Of a stretch of DNA of 64,000 bases, positions 33,014-45,693 are shown in pieces (the first letter of the stretch is position 1; each line of letters starts with the position of its first letter). Position numbers and translations under genes: made by a program. Source of the stretch: Bursaphelenchus xylophilus (lineage: Eukaryota; Nematoda; Chromadorea; Rhabditida; Aphelenchoididae); NCBI GenBank assembly GCA_904066235.2, contig CAJFCV020000005.1, positions 1,674,001 through 1,738,000 of the forward strand, written 5' to 3'. Below the pieces are notes generated by a model, which was not told the DNA's origin, made no database searches, and saw nothing but the letters and a program-made list of their open reading frames with translations.

Positions 33014-36000
33014 TCAATACTTGATCTTCTTCTTTTTCGGTAGTGGTGCCTTCTCGTAGTAGTACAATTTGCCCAATTTGTTGCGGGTTTCCTTGCCCTC
33101 TTTGGTCTCCACACAACATGCGACCAGGGTCTGGCTTCGGAGGCTCCAATTCAGGTCCAGCACGCCTTCTTTGCCCACATTCGCCGTGTAGATGTGGGTG
33201 ATTTGGAAGTCGTTTTGAGTGGTGTCAAAGGCCAGCGAAAAGATCTCGAGCCGGCCCCAGTTGAAGGCCATGGCGAAACGACAGGGCTCGGTGAGGCGGG
33301 CGGGGCGTTTTCGATGCGCTTCGGGCCCAAAGGTCACCGCCATGCAATGGAGATCGCTAAAATACGAAACAAAAAATTTTTGAAAAAAAAATTTTTTTTT
33401 CGAAAACTTGCAAAAAACCTCAATTTCATGCCTGGAAAAATATCGACCGGTCGAAAAATCGTATATCAGCTATATTATCTATTGAAAAAAGTTTCCGCTC
33501 TCGCACAGTGCGATAAACCGAATTTTGGCGTCTGCACAGTGCAAAAAATAAATTTTCGATTACTGCACAGTGCGTACAACAGACAGAATGACTGTAATTA
33601 TCGCAAAAGGAAGAGTATTCAATTCTCTTTCAACGATAAAAAAAGATTTTGTTTTTTCTTCCATTGCACTGTGCAACAAACAATTTCCTTTTGAGTGCAC
33701 CGTGCAAAAAATAAATTTCCATTTCTTTCGCAGCGTACAAAAAAAGTGACGTCATGATTTTGCGACATAAAAATCGTCATCATAGAGGGATTAAAATTAC
33801 AAGAAAGAGCCTTCGCATTTTAGCTCTGCACTTTGCAAAATTAAAAAAAAATTTCGCACTGTGCAAAAAATTTTTTTTTTATTTTTCGTAAAAACCAAGT
33901 AATTTTTTCGCAAAAAAAAATTTCGCTCACCCTTTCCACTCCTTCACCTTCATATTGAATACAAATCTGTGTTCTCTGGGGTCGAAATAAAGGAGGTAAA
34001 CCATATTTGGCAAGACGACCAAAAATTGATGGGCTTCCATGTCATCCGAATTCAAAAGGCTTCGAGATGCCACTGCAATAAGGCCAGTGGTCTGGTCGGG
34101 AATGTAGTATTGATACTACAACATATTATATTACCCTTGACATCAAAAAATTTTTTCGATTTTTTTGATTTTTTTGGTCTGAAATATCATGTGGCATATA
34201 AAAACAGCCTCAAAATCCATTGAAAAAAATTTCAAGCCAAAAATCCCACTGAAATGTAAAAAAATCAACAATTTACGGCAAAAACCACAAAAAATCACTA
34301 AAATTGCGAAAAAACCCAATTAAAAGCCCGTATTTTACCTCAAAACATAACCTAGCACAACTATTTGCTCTACTGATATACCAAAAATAACAATTTACTA
34401 TCACTTTCTCTTCAATTCCATCAAAAAATAGGCAAAAAAGTCACTAGGTCTCACCGAGATTCGAACTCGGGTCGCAGGATTCAGAGTCCTGAGTGCTAAC
34501 CGCTACACCATGAAACCACGGCTGCTCGCTCTCTTCGAAACTCTCTCGGTTCGAAAGGGGCTTTTTGGCGGGAGAAGGGGCTATTTTTTCGTTGATTTTT
34601 TAAAAAAAATTATCGGATTTTGACCGATTTTTCGATGGAATTTAGTAAAAAACGAACTCAAAAAAAATTGCTATTTTTTTGAAAAAAATCATAATTTTTC
34701 AGTACTTTTTTGCAGAAAAATTTTAAAAATTCAGATTTTAATTAAAAAAAATTTTCATAAATAGTCTTAAAATCTCATCAGGCCTTCTTATCATACTACT
34801 ACAATAAAATTTCATTCCAAATTTCACCAAAATTCGGCTCAAAACAGAATTTTTTTGTCTAAATTAATATAATTTTGGCTAAAAATTGCTCAAAACTGCA
34901 CAAAATCGCAGCCAGTGCTCAAAAAACCCACCCAATCCACAATTGTGGAGTCGAAGGCGTCGAACAAAATGAGGCTCGCGTCTTCGAAGCCGACAAAATA
35001 ATGGTCGGGTGTGTTGATATTGTAGGGTTTAATGTACATCAAAGCGCCCGAAAAGGGTCGCAATTTGTCGATTTCGGCCTTGCGAATCTGACAGTCGCGG
35101 CGCAACAAGTCTTCGCTCAGCTCGTACATCTTTTTGTTGCAGCGTTCGTCGAGCACGCTGAAGCCGCTGGCTGCGCCCGGCATTGTGTCGGGCAGGATGA
35201 ATTTCTCGTGCACGTAGACCGCCTTGCAGAAGCCCGCGTGGTTGAAGGGGATGCGCTTTTGCAGGTTCAGGCGGGGCTCCTTGTTTTCGACGGCCAAGTC
35301 CCACGCGAACAGGGCCAGCGAGCCGCCGCGGAATTGGACCCAAATTGTGGTCGTGGACAGGGATCCCATCTGGATTATCCCGCCTTCTTGTCGGGTGAGC
35401 ACTGAAAATCGTATTTTAGACGCATTTCTTCAAGTTGACATCGGTTTTGAATCAATGGCGCAACAACTAAAGATTTAGCTCGGGCGCAGTCTGCCATCCA
35501 AAAAAATCGAAAAACAAGATACCAAAATAAACCATATGGGCTGAAAATTTTAATTTACGCTATTTTAGAAGCTTTCCTTAAACTTGACATCAGTTTTGAC
35601 TCAATGGCGCAAGAACTAAAAATTTTCGCGCGAGAAATAAACATTTGGCTCGGGCGCAGTTTGCCATTTTAAAAAAAATTGAAAAACAAGATTTCAAAAT
35701 TAAGTAGACGTATTTTACAAATCCTATATGGTTACTAAAGTCGACTGGAACCCAATTTTCAGCCATATTTAGCTAAAATCAAACTCAAGCCAGGGCGCAG
35801 CTCGCCAATTCCAAACTTGCTTACCGATCCCCTCCTCATCCAGAATCCAACTTCCTCGGTCCTCCGCCGTCTCATGCTTCCGTTTCTCCGACTTTTTCGC
35901 GAGATTTTCTAAACAAATTTCGAGATATTCCACCTTGATATTACACTTACTATAAATGGCTCCACAATATTTTTTGGTGATCAAATCGTACAGATAAATG

Positions 36001-36226
36001 TCCCCGTTGTACGTGCCAGCCAACAACAAGGTCTCATCACTCTGATCGTCGCGATTATAGGGCGAGTCCACGGCCAGGACACAAGTTATTGCACCATCTA
36101 TCACTCCATGCGAGACGAAACTGGGCTCCAGGTCGAAAACCCCGTCCTCGTCCGGGGTCTGTGGCAGCTCTAGAGAGAATTTTAGAGACTAAATATTCCA
36201 TTACTTACTACTCGAAGTGGATCCAT
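33014..36226 (-). CDS. gnb1l: WD40 protein, GNB1L/Asa1-like, 6 exons
   Basis: Exons 36226-36209, 36167-35951, 35908-35825, 35401-34932, 34115-33931, 33356-33014; 438 aa. Segments line up in order with GNB1L: EPSFVSHGVIDGAITCV plus LLLAGTYNGDIYLYDL (first blade), a RGGSLALFAWDL blade with FNHAGFCK, a YFVGFEDASLILFD blade, and a final WD-like blade before a Lys-rich C-terminus (PLPKKKKIKY). GNB1L/Asa1 is a WD40 factor that works with the TTT/R2TP route for PIKK kinases, a functional link to the PIH1D1-like gene in this window (inference). It is ~110 aa longer than human GNB1L because of a charged insert (exon 3) and the C-terminal tail. Intron 4 contains a tRNA-Gln on the same strand; intron 5 carries TGCACnGTGCA copies. 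Confidence 0.68.
33508..33870. repeat. scattered TGCACnGTGCA-type palindromes, GNB1L-like intron 5
   Basis: About eight partial or full copies (GCACAGTGCG, GCACAGTGCA, GCACTGTGCA, GCACCGTGCA, CACTGTGCAA) spaced 25-70 bp. A single CGACCGGTCGA is at ~33444. Confidence 0.7.
34446..34517 (-). tRNA. tRNA-Gln (CTG anticodon)
   Basis: A 72-nt cloverleaf on the minus strand: acceptor stem GGTTTCA/TGAGACC, D-arm with TGGTGTAGCGGTTAGCA, anticodon stem CAGGA/TCCTG around loop CTCTGAA (anticodon CTG), T-arm with GTTCGAATC, discriminator T. It lies inside intron 4 of the GNB1L-like gene, same strand. A and B boxes look intact. Confidence 0.93.
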
Positions 36227-36685
36227 GTCGATTTTTCAGCATTTCCGAGGGATTTCACCTTATTTTAGCGATAAAATCGATGGTTTCAGTAGAAAATCGA
36301 ATTTTTCAAATGAAATTTGGCGATTTCTTGACAAAAACGACTTGATAATCCATTCAACAGTTGTCAGAGAACAATTCCACCACCAAATCCTTCAAGTTTC
36401 TTTGAGTTTCAGCAATCAGATTAAAATTTTTCTCAAATTTAGGTATAAAATGTCAAGTATAACATAAAAACCACTTTCAAAATGAAACTAAAACAACTTT
36501 TTCGAAATTTTATTCAAATATACTCTTATAAAATCGTGTTTTATACAAAATATCCATCAAAGAAAAACAAAAAAAAAAAAATTATTTTTATTTTCTAAAA
36601 TAATATAAATTATTTTTTCTTTTGCCTAAATGACATTCCAATTTGCTGCATAAGCCGTTGAAGATCAAAAAAATCAAGAACCGAT
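36227..36685. other. intergenic, symplekin 3' end to GNB1L-like 5' end
   Basis: Contains ACCTTATTTTAG at ~36250 and the dispersed motif ATGTCAAGTATAACATAAAA at 36450. AT-rich 3' flank of symplekin with A runs near 36570. No gene. Confidence 0.4.
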
Positions 36686-39600
36686 CTAATTCTGAACCGC
36701 CAATGGGTCTCGTTGACCTTGTTGTAGTTTGGCGACCAATCTCTGCAGGTCCTCGTCCTTGTCGTAGCGTTCGGCGACGTTGGTCAGCATTTTAATAATG
36801 AAGCCTTTGAGTGATGGATATCTGTCGTAAATCTTCTGAAGTGAGTGGAATAGGAGTTTTGAGAAGGGATATTCATTTAGGAGGACCTCCAAGGCCTGGG
36901 CCACAACTTCTTTGCCGAGGTTGAAAAGGCCAGACCGGTCGACAATCAGCAAGTCGGTGTCTGAAAAACAAAATGTATAATTAAAACATCCTTTAGGCCC
37001 ATCGAAAGTCGAAATATTCCAAAAAAGTGACCGCACCGTGCAGAAAATCAAAAAATCTCAATTTCAATGGCCAATACTCGAAAAATTTTATAATTTCCGC
37101 TCTTGGCAATTCTAATACGCCTAATTTTTCTCACACAGTCCAAAATTTTCTCCAAAACCTCCTTCGCACCGTGCAATTACAAAAAAATTTTCATCTGCAC
37201 AGTGCAGAAAATCTAGAATACTCAATTTCATATGGCCAATACAAGAAAAATTTTATAATTTCCGCTCTTGGCAATTCAAATACGCCTAATTTTTCTCATA
37301 CAGTTCAAAATTTTCTCCAAAACCTCCTTCGCACTGTGCAATTACAAAAAACTTTTCGTCTGCACAGTGCAAATATTCAAAAAATTGACTGCACCGTGCA
37401 GAAAATCAAAAAATGTCAAATTCTATGGCCGAAAGAAGAAAAATTTTTATAATTTCTGCTCCTAGCAATTCAAATGCCCCTAGTTTTTCTCACACGTCCA
37501 AAATTTTCTCCAAAACCTCCCTCGCACCGTGCAATAGCAAAAAAAATTTTCATCTGCACAGTGCAGTTGAAAAACAAATCTCGCTGCACAGTGCAGAACG
37601 CAAAAGATTTAAAAACTTTTTACGCCATTAAAAACGGCTTGCAATAGACGACTTTACATAGTAAATGCAAACTCTCATCCCTTTCAGTCGCAGTGCAATA
37701 ACCAAAAGTTAAATTTCTGCACCGTGCAGACCTCAAAAACAACTTTTTTCGCCCATAAAAGCTCTAAAATTACGGCCACAGCCTCGACAGGCTTCAGTTA
37801 TGCCCCAAAAAAACTACGTCTCACAAATAAAAATCCATTATTATCACCAATCCCACTTACTATGAACAAGATGACCCATTTCGATCATTCCTTTTGGTTC
37901 ACAATGATGCAGTTGCAGTAGCAATTCCACAGGACTCAATAACGGTTCGTGGGTTTGAATATGCCTTCCAAACAGCAATTTTTTGAAGAATATCGGTACC
38001 GACTTTTGGAAAGTGGCGTTCATCACGAATTTAGGTATCAATTCGAGTAATTCTTGCTTTTCAAAGCCAGTCATGATCGGGAGAAGAGATCGTATGTCCG
38101 TATTTCTCTGTTTATGCAATGCTTTGACTTTCTCCACCAGCTCTTGGGTTGGGGCGTCTGAAAAAAAACATGGATTAGATGAGATTTGAGCTCGGCCGGC
38201 TGCGCCCAGAGAAATAAAAAATCGAAAAAATTAATGAGACACGTTTCTAGTCATAAAAAGTCCAATTAATTATGTCTAACAAGTTAAATTCCGCAAAAAA
38301 ATTTTTTTATCATAATCGCAAGCTGCGCCCTGCCTAAATATTTTCAATGGCTCAAAGTGATTAAAAAATATTTTTGATTATTTCTGCTGGCTCCTAAAGC
38401 TCCTATTTCATCATAAAACTTCATTTTTTCCAAAAATCTTAATTTTTTTCCGCGAGCTGCGCCCAGACAAACCACGCAAAATTATTCAAAAATTTTTCGT
38501 AACGTTCTATTGCCTCTCAGCAACCTCATTCAACTCAAAAAAATCCCATTTCCAACCATTCATTCCCGATTTTTCCTGCGCGAGCTGCGCCCTGCCCAAG
38601 TTTCCAAACCTACTTCTTTCCGTCAGCAAATTGACAATTCTCGCAATGAGGACCTCCGCGCCCACGGGGCATTCCTCGATCGTCTTCAGCAACTCCTTTG
38701 AGTGCATATCAATGGCTTTAATCGCTTGAACAATGCAATTGAAGATCGTCCGTTGGGCATCTTTTGTGGATTTGGCCGTAATTTGAGCCAAATGAATCAG
38801 AAGCGAGTCGTCGGAGGGTAGGAGAGCGACTAACAAGTGGATTGCAGCTTTCACCAGCTCCTCTTCCCATGGGGTTTCGTCGCGCAACTCTTCGATTTCC
38901 TCGGCCGACAGTCGGCGCACTTGAATTATGAGGTCTTTGGGGGCAAACGGAAGCGTCAATTGATAGCTCATCTCAACGACAGCATCACGGAGGTCATCGC
39001 GGATATAGTCGACCATGTACAGCTCTTTGGCGGTGTTCACACACTAAAAATTTTGGAAATTAGGTAAGTATAATATAATTTTAAGTATGATTTTAGTATT
39101 TTTCAAGACTAAATGATAAAATAAGGCGTCTACTGGAACAAAAAAGACCCAATTTAACCAATAATTACCATTCTTTTCGTATTGAACCGGTCAAAGTTTC
39201 AAAAAATTGAATTTTTCTCACAAGGAAAGTACTTCTCTTGGGTATGAAGTTACCGGTCGAGAAATATATCAAAAGAATCGCAAAATTTTTCTGATTCAGA
39301 ATACGTGAAAGTTGGCTGCCCAATTTTGGTTTGTGAGGGCGAAAAACCCATCAGAACTTTTCTCGCAACACCACGCAAATGCCTTCTTGACCAAGTTTTT
39401 ACCAAATCAAATGTTTTGTTTTGAGCTAAAGTAAACCCTGGCATCTTGATAAGCCTTGAAATATCAAAATTTGATTAATACTACACCTTAATTAGTAGTT
39501 CCAATGTAAAAAAATTAATAAACGCCCCTTTTTTATATTGGAACTACTAATTAAGATGTCGTTTTAATCAAATTTGATCTTTTAAGGGCTGTCAAATGAT

Positions 39601-42600
39601 TCCAGGATTTACTTTAGCTCAAAAAAGAAGCTTTTCAATTGGTAAAAACTTGGTCAAAAAGGGATTTTGCGTGGTGTTGCGAGAGAAGTTCATATGGTTT
39701 TTTCGCCCTTACAAACCAAAATTGGGCAGCCAACTTTAACATATTCTGAACCAGAAAATTTTTGCAATTTTTTTGATATATTTCTCGACCGGTGACTCCA
39801 TATCCAATAAAAGTACTTTCCTTGTGAGAAAAATTCAATTTTTTGAAACTTTGACCGGTAAAATACGGAAAAATGGTAATTATTAGTTAATTGGGTCTGT
39901 TTTGTCCCAATATGCACAATATTTTATGTACTAGTCTTGAAAAATACTAAAGTTTTGCTTAAAATTGTCATATCCTTGTCAAAAAAAATCGTTTTTTCTC
40001 GTAAATCTCCCAAAAATCCCATCCAAAACTCACATTATCCCTTGCATCATACACGACTTGACCGCTTCTTTCCGTAGAAATCACGGGTTCGTAGTATGAA
40101 AAGGACAAGAACAATTTCAAAAGTTCGGGCCTTTGCCTCGGCCGGGTTAAAATCATTTCCCTTAGCGTGGTCATTCCAAAGGCGCCGTAAATCGGGTCCA
40201 GACAGGATTTTTTGAGCCATGTCAGAGCTGCCGGTGTCACCAATGGGACTTCAAGGAGGATTCGATGGAATAAACTGAAAATTTTTTGAAAAAATTATTT
40301 GTTACAGTATTCCACAATGTAATAACGAATAAAACTCAGTTTCTTACAAAAGAAAATTTCATTCCCCGACTCAAAAAAAGCGAGAAATTTTCAAAATTAA
40401 ACAATTTTTTATCATGGTTAATATAAAAATTTCCGATTTTTTTAATTCACATAATCCTAAAATCTTCTAAATACCATTTCTATGCTATATTCGTTCCAAT
40501 AAAAGTCTAAAGCTATCAAAAATCAAATAATTTCACCAAAACCGTCATGGTGAATATAAAAATTTCATTTCTCGCTGCTCCAATCGTCCCCAAATTTTGC
40601 ACAAATCCCTCTCATCCAAAAATAATTAATTTCTCGTCCCAATTTCCTCAAAACCACCTACGTTTCCTTGTTATCCTTCCTGTTAAAGAGCAGTCCCAAA
40701 ATCGAGCACAGTGCAGTATCATATCGAATATACTTTTCCTTGGCGTCCGGCTCTCCCTTCGCCGTCAGGACTACCGAATATCCTCCATATTGAATAAATA
40801 GTTCATTCAGCCACAATAGCGCCAATTCCGCGCGATTTTTTTGATCCGCAATTATGTATTCAATCAAGAGTTCTGTGAATTGTTCATGAGTTTTTGACAA
40901 GTAACGGGTAGCCAGACGGGTGAGAAGTTGATGTTGCGCTAGGAAAGCGCCTCCTTGATTGGCGCGGCGTTCGTTTTCCATGATCCTTTGGAAGGCCATC
41001 AGCGACAAACTTTCGGCTTGTGGAAGTAAAAGCTCTTTGGTGTTCTTGAAGATGTTCCATTCCGCGATTCGAGTCTTCTTTGGCGGCTAAAATACAAAAA
41101 AAAATTTCAAAAACAAGCAAAAAAATTTTTTTTAAATCAACCGCAAGTGTCAAAATAATACAAAATCTCTCAAAAAACAGCAGTTCAACCCTAAAACTTT
41201 TTACTCCTTTACTTCCCCACTCTGCACTCACTACCTTTTCATACAAAAAAAAATTTCTGCACAGTGCAGCCGACTTTTTCCACTATTTTCCCCATTGCAC
41301 TGTGCATAAAATTTTTTACTGCACCGTGCAGTCAATTTTTTCCACTATTTTCCACATTGCACCGTGCAAAAAAATTTTTCCACTATTTTCCCCATTGCAC
41401 CGTGCAAAATTTTTTTTCTGCACCGTGCAGTCAATTTTCTCCACTATTCTCCCCATTGCACCGTGCAATCTTCAAACCTTCCCTCTGCACTGTGCAATCA
41501 CTTCTCCTTCCATTCGCACTGTGCGACAAAAAGATCGCTTCCTTTTTCCCGCCAAAACCTCTTTTTCAAAACAAGAGGGACCCGTGTTCACGTGGCCGAG
41601 TGGGAATGCGTTCACTCTTTTACTCGGACCATGGAGGGTTCGAATTCTCGTGCCGACTAGTTGATTCCCCGCTTTCAGTCGATGAAAATGGGAGTGCAGA
41701 GGGTTGGCAGATGATCGTGTGGACTATCCAGGAGTGCGGTGTGTTACTTGTTGTACTCCTCTACGAACCCGCGGACAACTTTTTGCAAGAATGTCAAAAA
41801 AATTTTGGACGACGCAGCAAAAAATGCTTGCACAGTGCAATGGGGAAAAATAGTTGAAAAAATCCGCTGCACAGTGCAGTAAAAAAATTTTGCACAGTGC
41901 AATGGGGAAAATAGTTGAAAAAATCGGCTGCACAGTGCACTAAAAAATTTTGCACAGTGCAATTGGGAAAATAGTTGAAAAAATCGGCTGCACAGTGCAC
42001 TAAAAAAATTTTGCCCAGTGCAATGGGGGAAAAATAGTTGAAAAAATCGGCTGCACAGTGCAGTAAAAATTTTTGCACGGTGCAATGGAAAAAATAGTGT
42101 TAAAAATTGACTGCACGGTGCAGTAAAAAAAAATTGCACAGTGCAATGGGGAAAATAGTTTAAAAAATCGGCTGCACGGTGCACTAAAAAAATTTTGCAC
42201 AGTGCAATGGGGGAAAATAGTTGAAAAAATCGGCTGCACCGTGCAGTAAATTTTTTTGTTGGAATAGGCTGTGAAAAGTGGGGAAGTAAAGGACAGGATA
42301 ACATTTTTGAGGCCAAATTGCAATTTTCTTTGATTTTTTCAAAAAAAAATCCGAAAATTCAAAAAAAAAAAAAAACAAAAAAAAATCTCACCGCTGGTCT
42401 GGCGAATCCTCCATCCCTTGAGGTGGTTGGTTTTTCCTTTTCGTTCTCTCTTCCAGGGGTTGGTGGGATAACAGCGCCTTCAAGGCGGGCTGCTTGACGG
42501 GCTGAAAAAAAAATAAAAATTTACATCATTATTTAAAAAATTGGATTTTTTTCAATTTCAGAGGTTTAAAAATTCAGTAATAGTCTTTAAATTTATGTTT

Positions 42601-45214
42601 TTGACCCAAAAATCACAGTATGACATTTTTAAAAACAATTTTTTGGAATTTCAAAAAAAATCCTAAAAATATAAAAAAATCATAAAAAATCCCTCACCCA
42701 AATACTGTCGCTGTTGCTGCTCTCTCAAGTGTTCAATTCCGGGTCCAATTCCTTCCCTGGTCAACTGCATTGCAATGATTCTGGCCAAATGTCTTTTCTG
42801 CTCCTCTGTTCCGGCATTATCGATTCGGGTAAAGGTGGCTTGGAAGGCCGGAGGCATTTCGTCGGGCAGGGTGAACAGAGATATTGATACCAGCTTTACA
42901 ACCACATTCAGGGAGAGTCGATCATTCACAAAATCGGTGGTGATGTCGATGGCTTTCTGGCTGGCATCGGCCAAATCCTGTTTTCCGTCGGCCGAGCGCA
43001 GGATTTCCGCCGTTCCTTCGTCCAAATAGTCCTCGTCATTCAGCTGAAATTCAAAATTATTAGGATTTTTACTTGAATTCAACAAAAAATTAATTTTTTT
43101 TTACAAAAATTCCAAATTTTTGTCTAAAGTAATACCGGCAAGTGGCTAAAAATTATTTCAAACGGTTCCAAATGTCTTCTCAAAATTTTCTTTTGCATTT
43201 TCAAGCCTTTTCCAACCTCTAAAACACACTTTTTCTCAAAATTTTCGAAATTTTTTGTCTAGAGTAATATCCGAAGGTTTTCAAAAATCTATAAAAATCG
43301 CTGTAGCAGAACCCCACTGCTCTCTAGTAAATCATCATGCCAAAAAAATCTGTCTCTGCCCGCCTGGATTACTGTAACTCACAAAAATTCCAAAAAAATC
43401 AACTTTTTTAACAAAAATCTTCATTTTTTCAAATTCAACCCTCCTCACCTTGAATTTCTTCGAATCCTCTGGTCCACTGCCCTCTCCAGGTCTCTTTGGA
43501 CCCTCTTTGGATGTTGAGGGACCCGGTTGATGGGCAGCGCCAGCGGCCGCTCTGGCCAAAGCGCTTCTTTTTTGTACGACGGCCGCAACTTCTTGCCTTG
43601 CGGGCATATTCCGTTCAATTTCGGATTGCGAGGACCCCAGCTCAGTGAGGAGGTGCTGTAATCGAGGATGATGGGAGAAATTGACGGGGTGTCTGAGCAT
43701 CTTCAGCATGTGGTAACGGAGTTCTTTTCTCAAGGATTTGACTTGATGAGTGGCCAAGGTTGGCGGGAGATTGATATGGAGGGATTCGAGGGAGCTGATG
43801 ACCTAAAATACTCCAATTTAATGCCTACATTTACGTCAAACCTAAAGAAATTGGTAAATTTTGTAATTTTTTTTCAATTTTCTTCTGGCTAGTTGCGCCC
43901 GGGACTTTGAAAACCCAAAATTTTTCAAAATCCTCTCAAATTTTCACATAAGACTTCGCCAGTAATCAAATTGGTCTTTATGTTACTCTCTTTGCCATAT
44001 TTCACGGCCTTCCCATTTCGGCGACCTGCGCCCTATACCATCTCCGAAAGTGTTCTAAAATCTCAAATCCAAATAAAAAAAAGTCAACCAACCTGAGTCA
44101 TTCTTTCCGGCCGTTGTTTGGCAATATTGCAAAGCACTTGTAAGATCGCCAACAACGTCTGAGAAGTGATAGAAGAGGAGCTGAGTTCATCGATCAGTCT
44201 GGTGAACGCATGGTTCATTTCGCTCTCCATTTGACGTTGAGAGATGAACCGATGGTCAATCAGGCTGATGCCAGTCAAATCAAAGCGTGAATCGCCTTCC
44301 TAAACATACAATTCCCCTCAAAAAAATGCAAACTTACTCGGACCACGCTAAAATCGGAGCGACAACTTTGAGTCAAGATGACGCTCTCCATAAACTTCAC
44401 ACTGTAGACTCGGAAGCCTTCATTGGGTGAGTCGAGGAAGGACAACACCCTGGCTTTTAGTTTGGCAAACAACTGCCATGATTTCGTGGCTTCTGGGTCG
44501 TTTTTTCGCTCGTAAGCCCATTTGAGGATATTGGGATAAATATTTGTGCAAGTTGCGATGGCTCTCTTTTGAATTTGCGGGTTATATGGGGTGTTTTCAT
44601 CGAGAATAAAGGTGAGATTCTGTATGGCTTTTTTCAGAACATCTGGGTCTTTGTTGCTGAAATAAATTTGGATATTATACTAGAGAGGTGTAGTATTTAG
44701 AAAGTTACAATTTAAAGGCAGAACAATCAAAACCAGAGTTTCTCATTGCTTGTAGCATTTGTAGTAAGACTTTAGTTACAATTTAAGACCAATTTCCACT
44801 CAAGCCACTCAGTGGAACCATGTCTAATATCAAAATCTTCCCCATGACACCTCTAAAATCAAAAAACAAAAATAATTCAAAAACTTACATTGCTTTCTCA
44901 ATGAAGCTCAACGTGAATTTGTTCAGCTCGCTACCAGACCGTTCGGAGAGGAATTCGAGCATTTCATCGAGGAAATTGTCCAACAACGAGAGCTCAGATT
45001 CCGAGAAAATGGTCCCTTCGGCTTCTTGAAGATAGGACACACGACTTCTTTCAGTTTCATCTTTTGGCTTTGTTCTGGCCAACTTTATAAGCTCGCCGAT
45101 CTAAAAATACAAAAATATTAAAAAGTTTATACTTATATATGCTCCAAGAAAGGATATATTGTAGTAGATGTTGAGACTTACCTTTCTATTCAAACTCTCC
45201 TCATTTTCCTCCAT
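36686..45214 (-). CDS. symk-1: symplekin, mRNA 3'-end processing scaffold, 12 exons
   Basis: Exons 45214-45182, 45100-44889, 44656-44338, 44299-44093, 43802-43449, 43043-42698, 42501-42392, 41086-40662, 40274-40034, 39043-38614, 38157-37861, 36960-36686; 1082 aa, all phases consistent. The N-terminal half is HEAT-repeat-like (KDPDVLKKAIQNL, LCNIAKQRPERMTQ), with a linker rich in A, P, S and K. The C-terminal symplekin domain shows LLPIMTGFEKQELLELIPKF, LLSPVELLLQLHHCEPK and YPSLKGFIIKML. Symplekin scaffolds CPSF/CstF and histone pre-mRNA cleavage. Exon 4 uses the unusual donor GTTGGT. The intron between exons 9 and 10 is a long palindrome; introns 7 and 11 carry TGCACnGTGCA arrays. It starts 480 bp from naa10 in divergent orientation. 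Confidence 0.9.
37025..37730. repeat. ~190-bp tandem repeat with TGCACnGTGCA, symplekin intron 11
   Basis: Three units (near 37030, 37195, 37385) of TGCACCGTGCAGAAAATC ... TTATAATTTCCGCTCTTGGC ... AAATTTTCTCCAAAACCTCC ... GCACCGTGCAATTAC. About 14 palindrome copies in all. Confidence 0.75.
39050..39960. repeat. palindrome with F1 core, symplekin intron 9
   Basis: Outside F1 (39225-39830) the arms match ~130 bp: GTATTTTTCAAGACTA, AGACCCAATTTAACCAATAA, TTGAACCGGTCAAAG on the left and inverses on the right (39840-39950). Left limit is within ~10-20 bp of the acceptor at 39044. Confidence 0.78.
41258..42255. repeat. inverted arrays of TGCACnGTGCA, symplekin intron 7
   Basis: Left array 41260-41525 and right array 41828-42250 are inverted relative to each other. 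The right unit (~60 bp) is TTTTGCACAGTGCAATGGGG, AAAATAGTTGAAAAAATCGG, CTGCACAGTGCAG. About 9 copies on the left and 16 on the right. A tRNA-like piece lies between the arms. Confidence 0.82.
41587..41664 (+). pseudogene. degenerate tRNA (Leu/Ser type)-like sequence
   Basis: GTGGCCGAGTGGGAATGCG resembles a class II D-arm/A box and GGTTCGAATTC a T-arm/B box, spaced ~45 nt. Acceptor, anticodon and T stems do not pair properly, so it is not a working tRNA. Confidence 0.35.
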
Positions 45215-45693
45215 GTTTGGCCAGAAAAACGGTGAACAATTCCACTCCAAGCTCTACAAAATATTTTGCGCAAAAAGAAAATATTTCTCGACTTCCTGGC
45301 ATCCTGTTTGATTCTTCAGGGATTTCGTGGTGGGATAAAATTATATGCCCCATGCGAGATTTTTTTTTATTTTTTATCCAAAATTGGCCAAGAATTTTAG
45401 AAGTCAACACGAGAAGCTGATTTGTTCATATTTTTCATTGGATTTTTTTGATCGGTCGACTTGTTCGAACTTGTTTTTTGAAGGTCTCCTGTTGGCGTAA
45501 ATTTTCCTTTCTTTGAAGGGCTATAGAAGATTTTCTGCTGTTTAGAACGTGTTTTACACTTGCTCAATTTACTCATCTTTCATTTTGCGTTCAAGACTTC
45601 TTGTAATTTTTTTATTTCCCTCGTATTTTATCTCTTTTTTTCTTCCGATACCATGTATAATATAAATCCCAAAATTTTCAGGCTGTCCCTAAG
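45215..45693. other. divergent promoter region symplekin / naa10
   Basis: Includes CCCTCGTATTTTATCTC, a T run (T-block-like) at ~45635 and TGTATAATATAAATCC just before the TTTTCAG at 45676-45681 that precedes naa10. A worn GGTCGACTTG is at 45455. No extra gene. Confidence 0.4.

Noticed and set aside
34875..35405. 176-codon plus-strand frame
   Set aside because: Antisense to exon 4 of the GNB1L-like gene, which has clear WD40 features.
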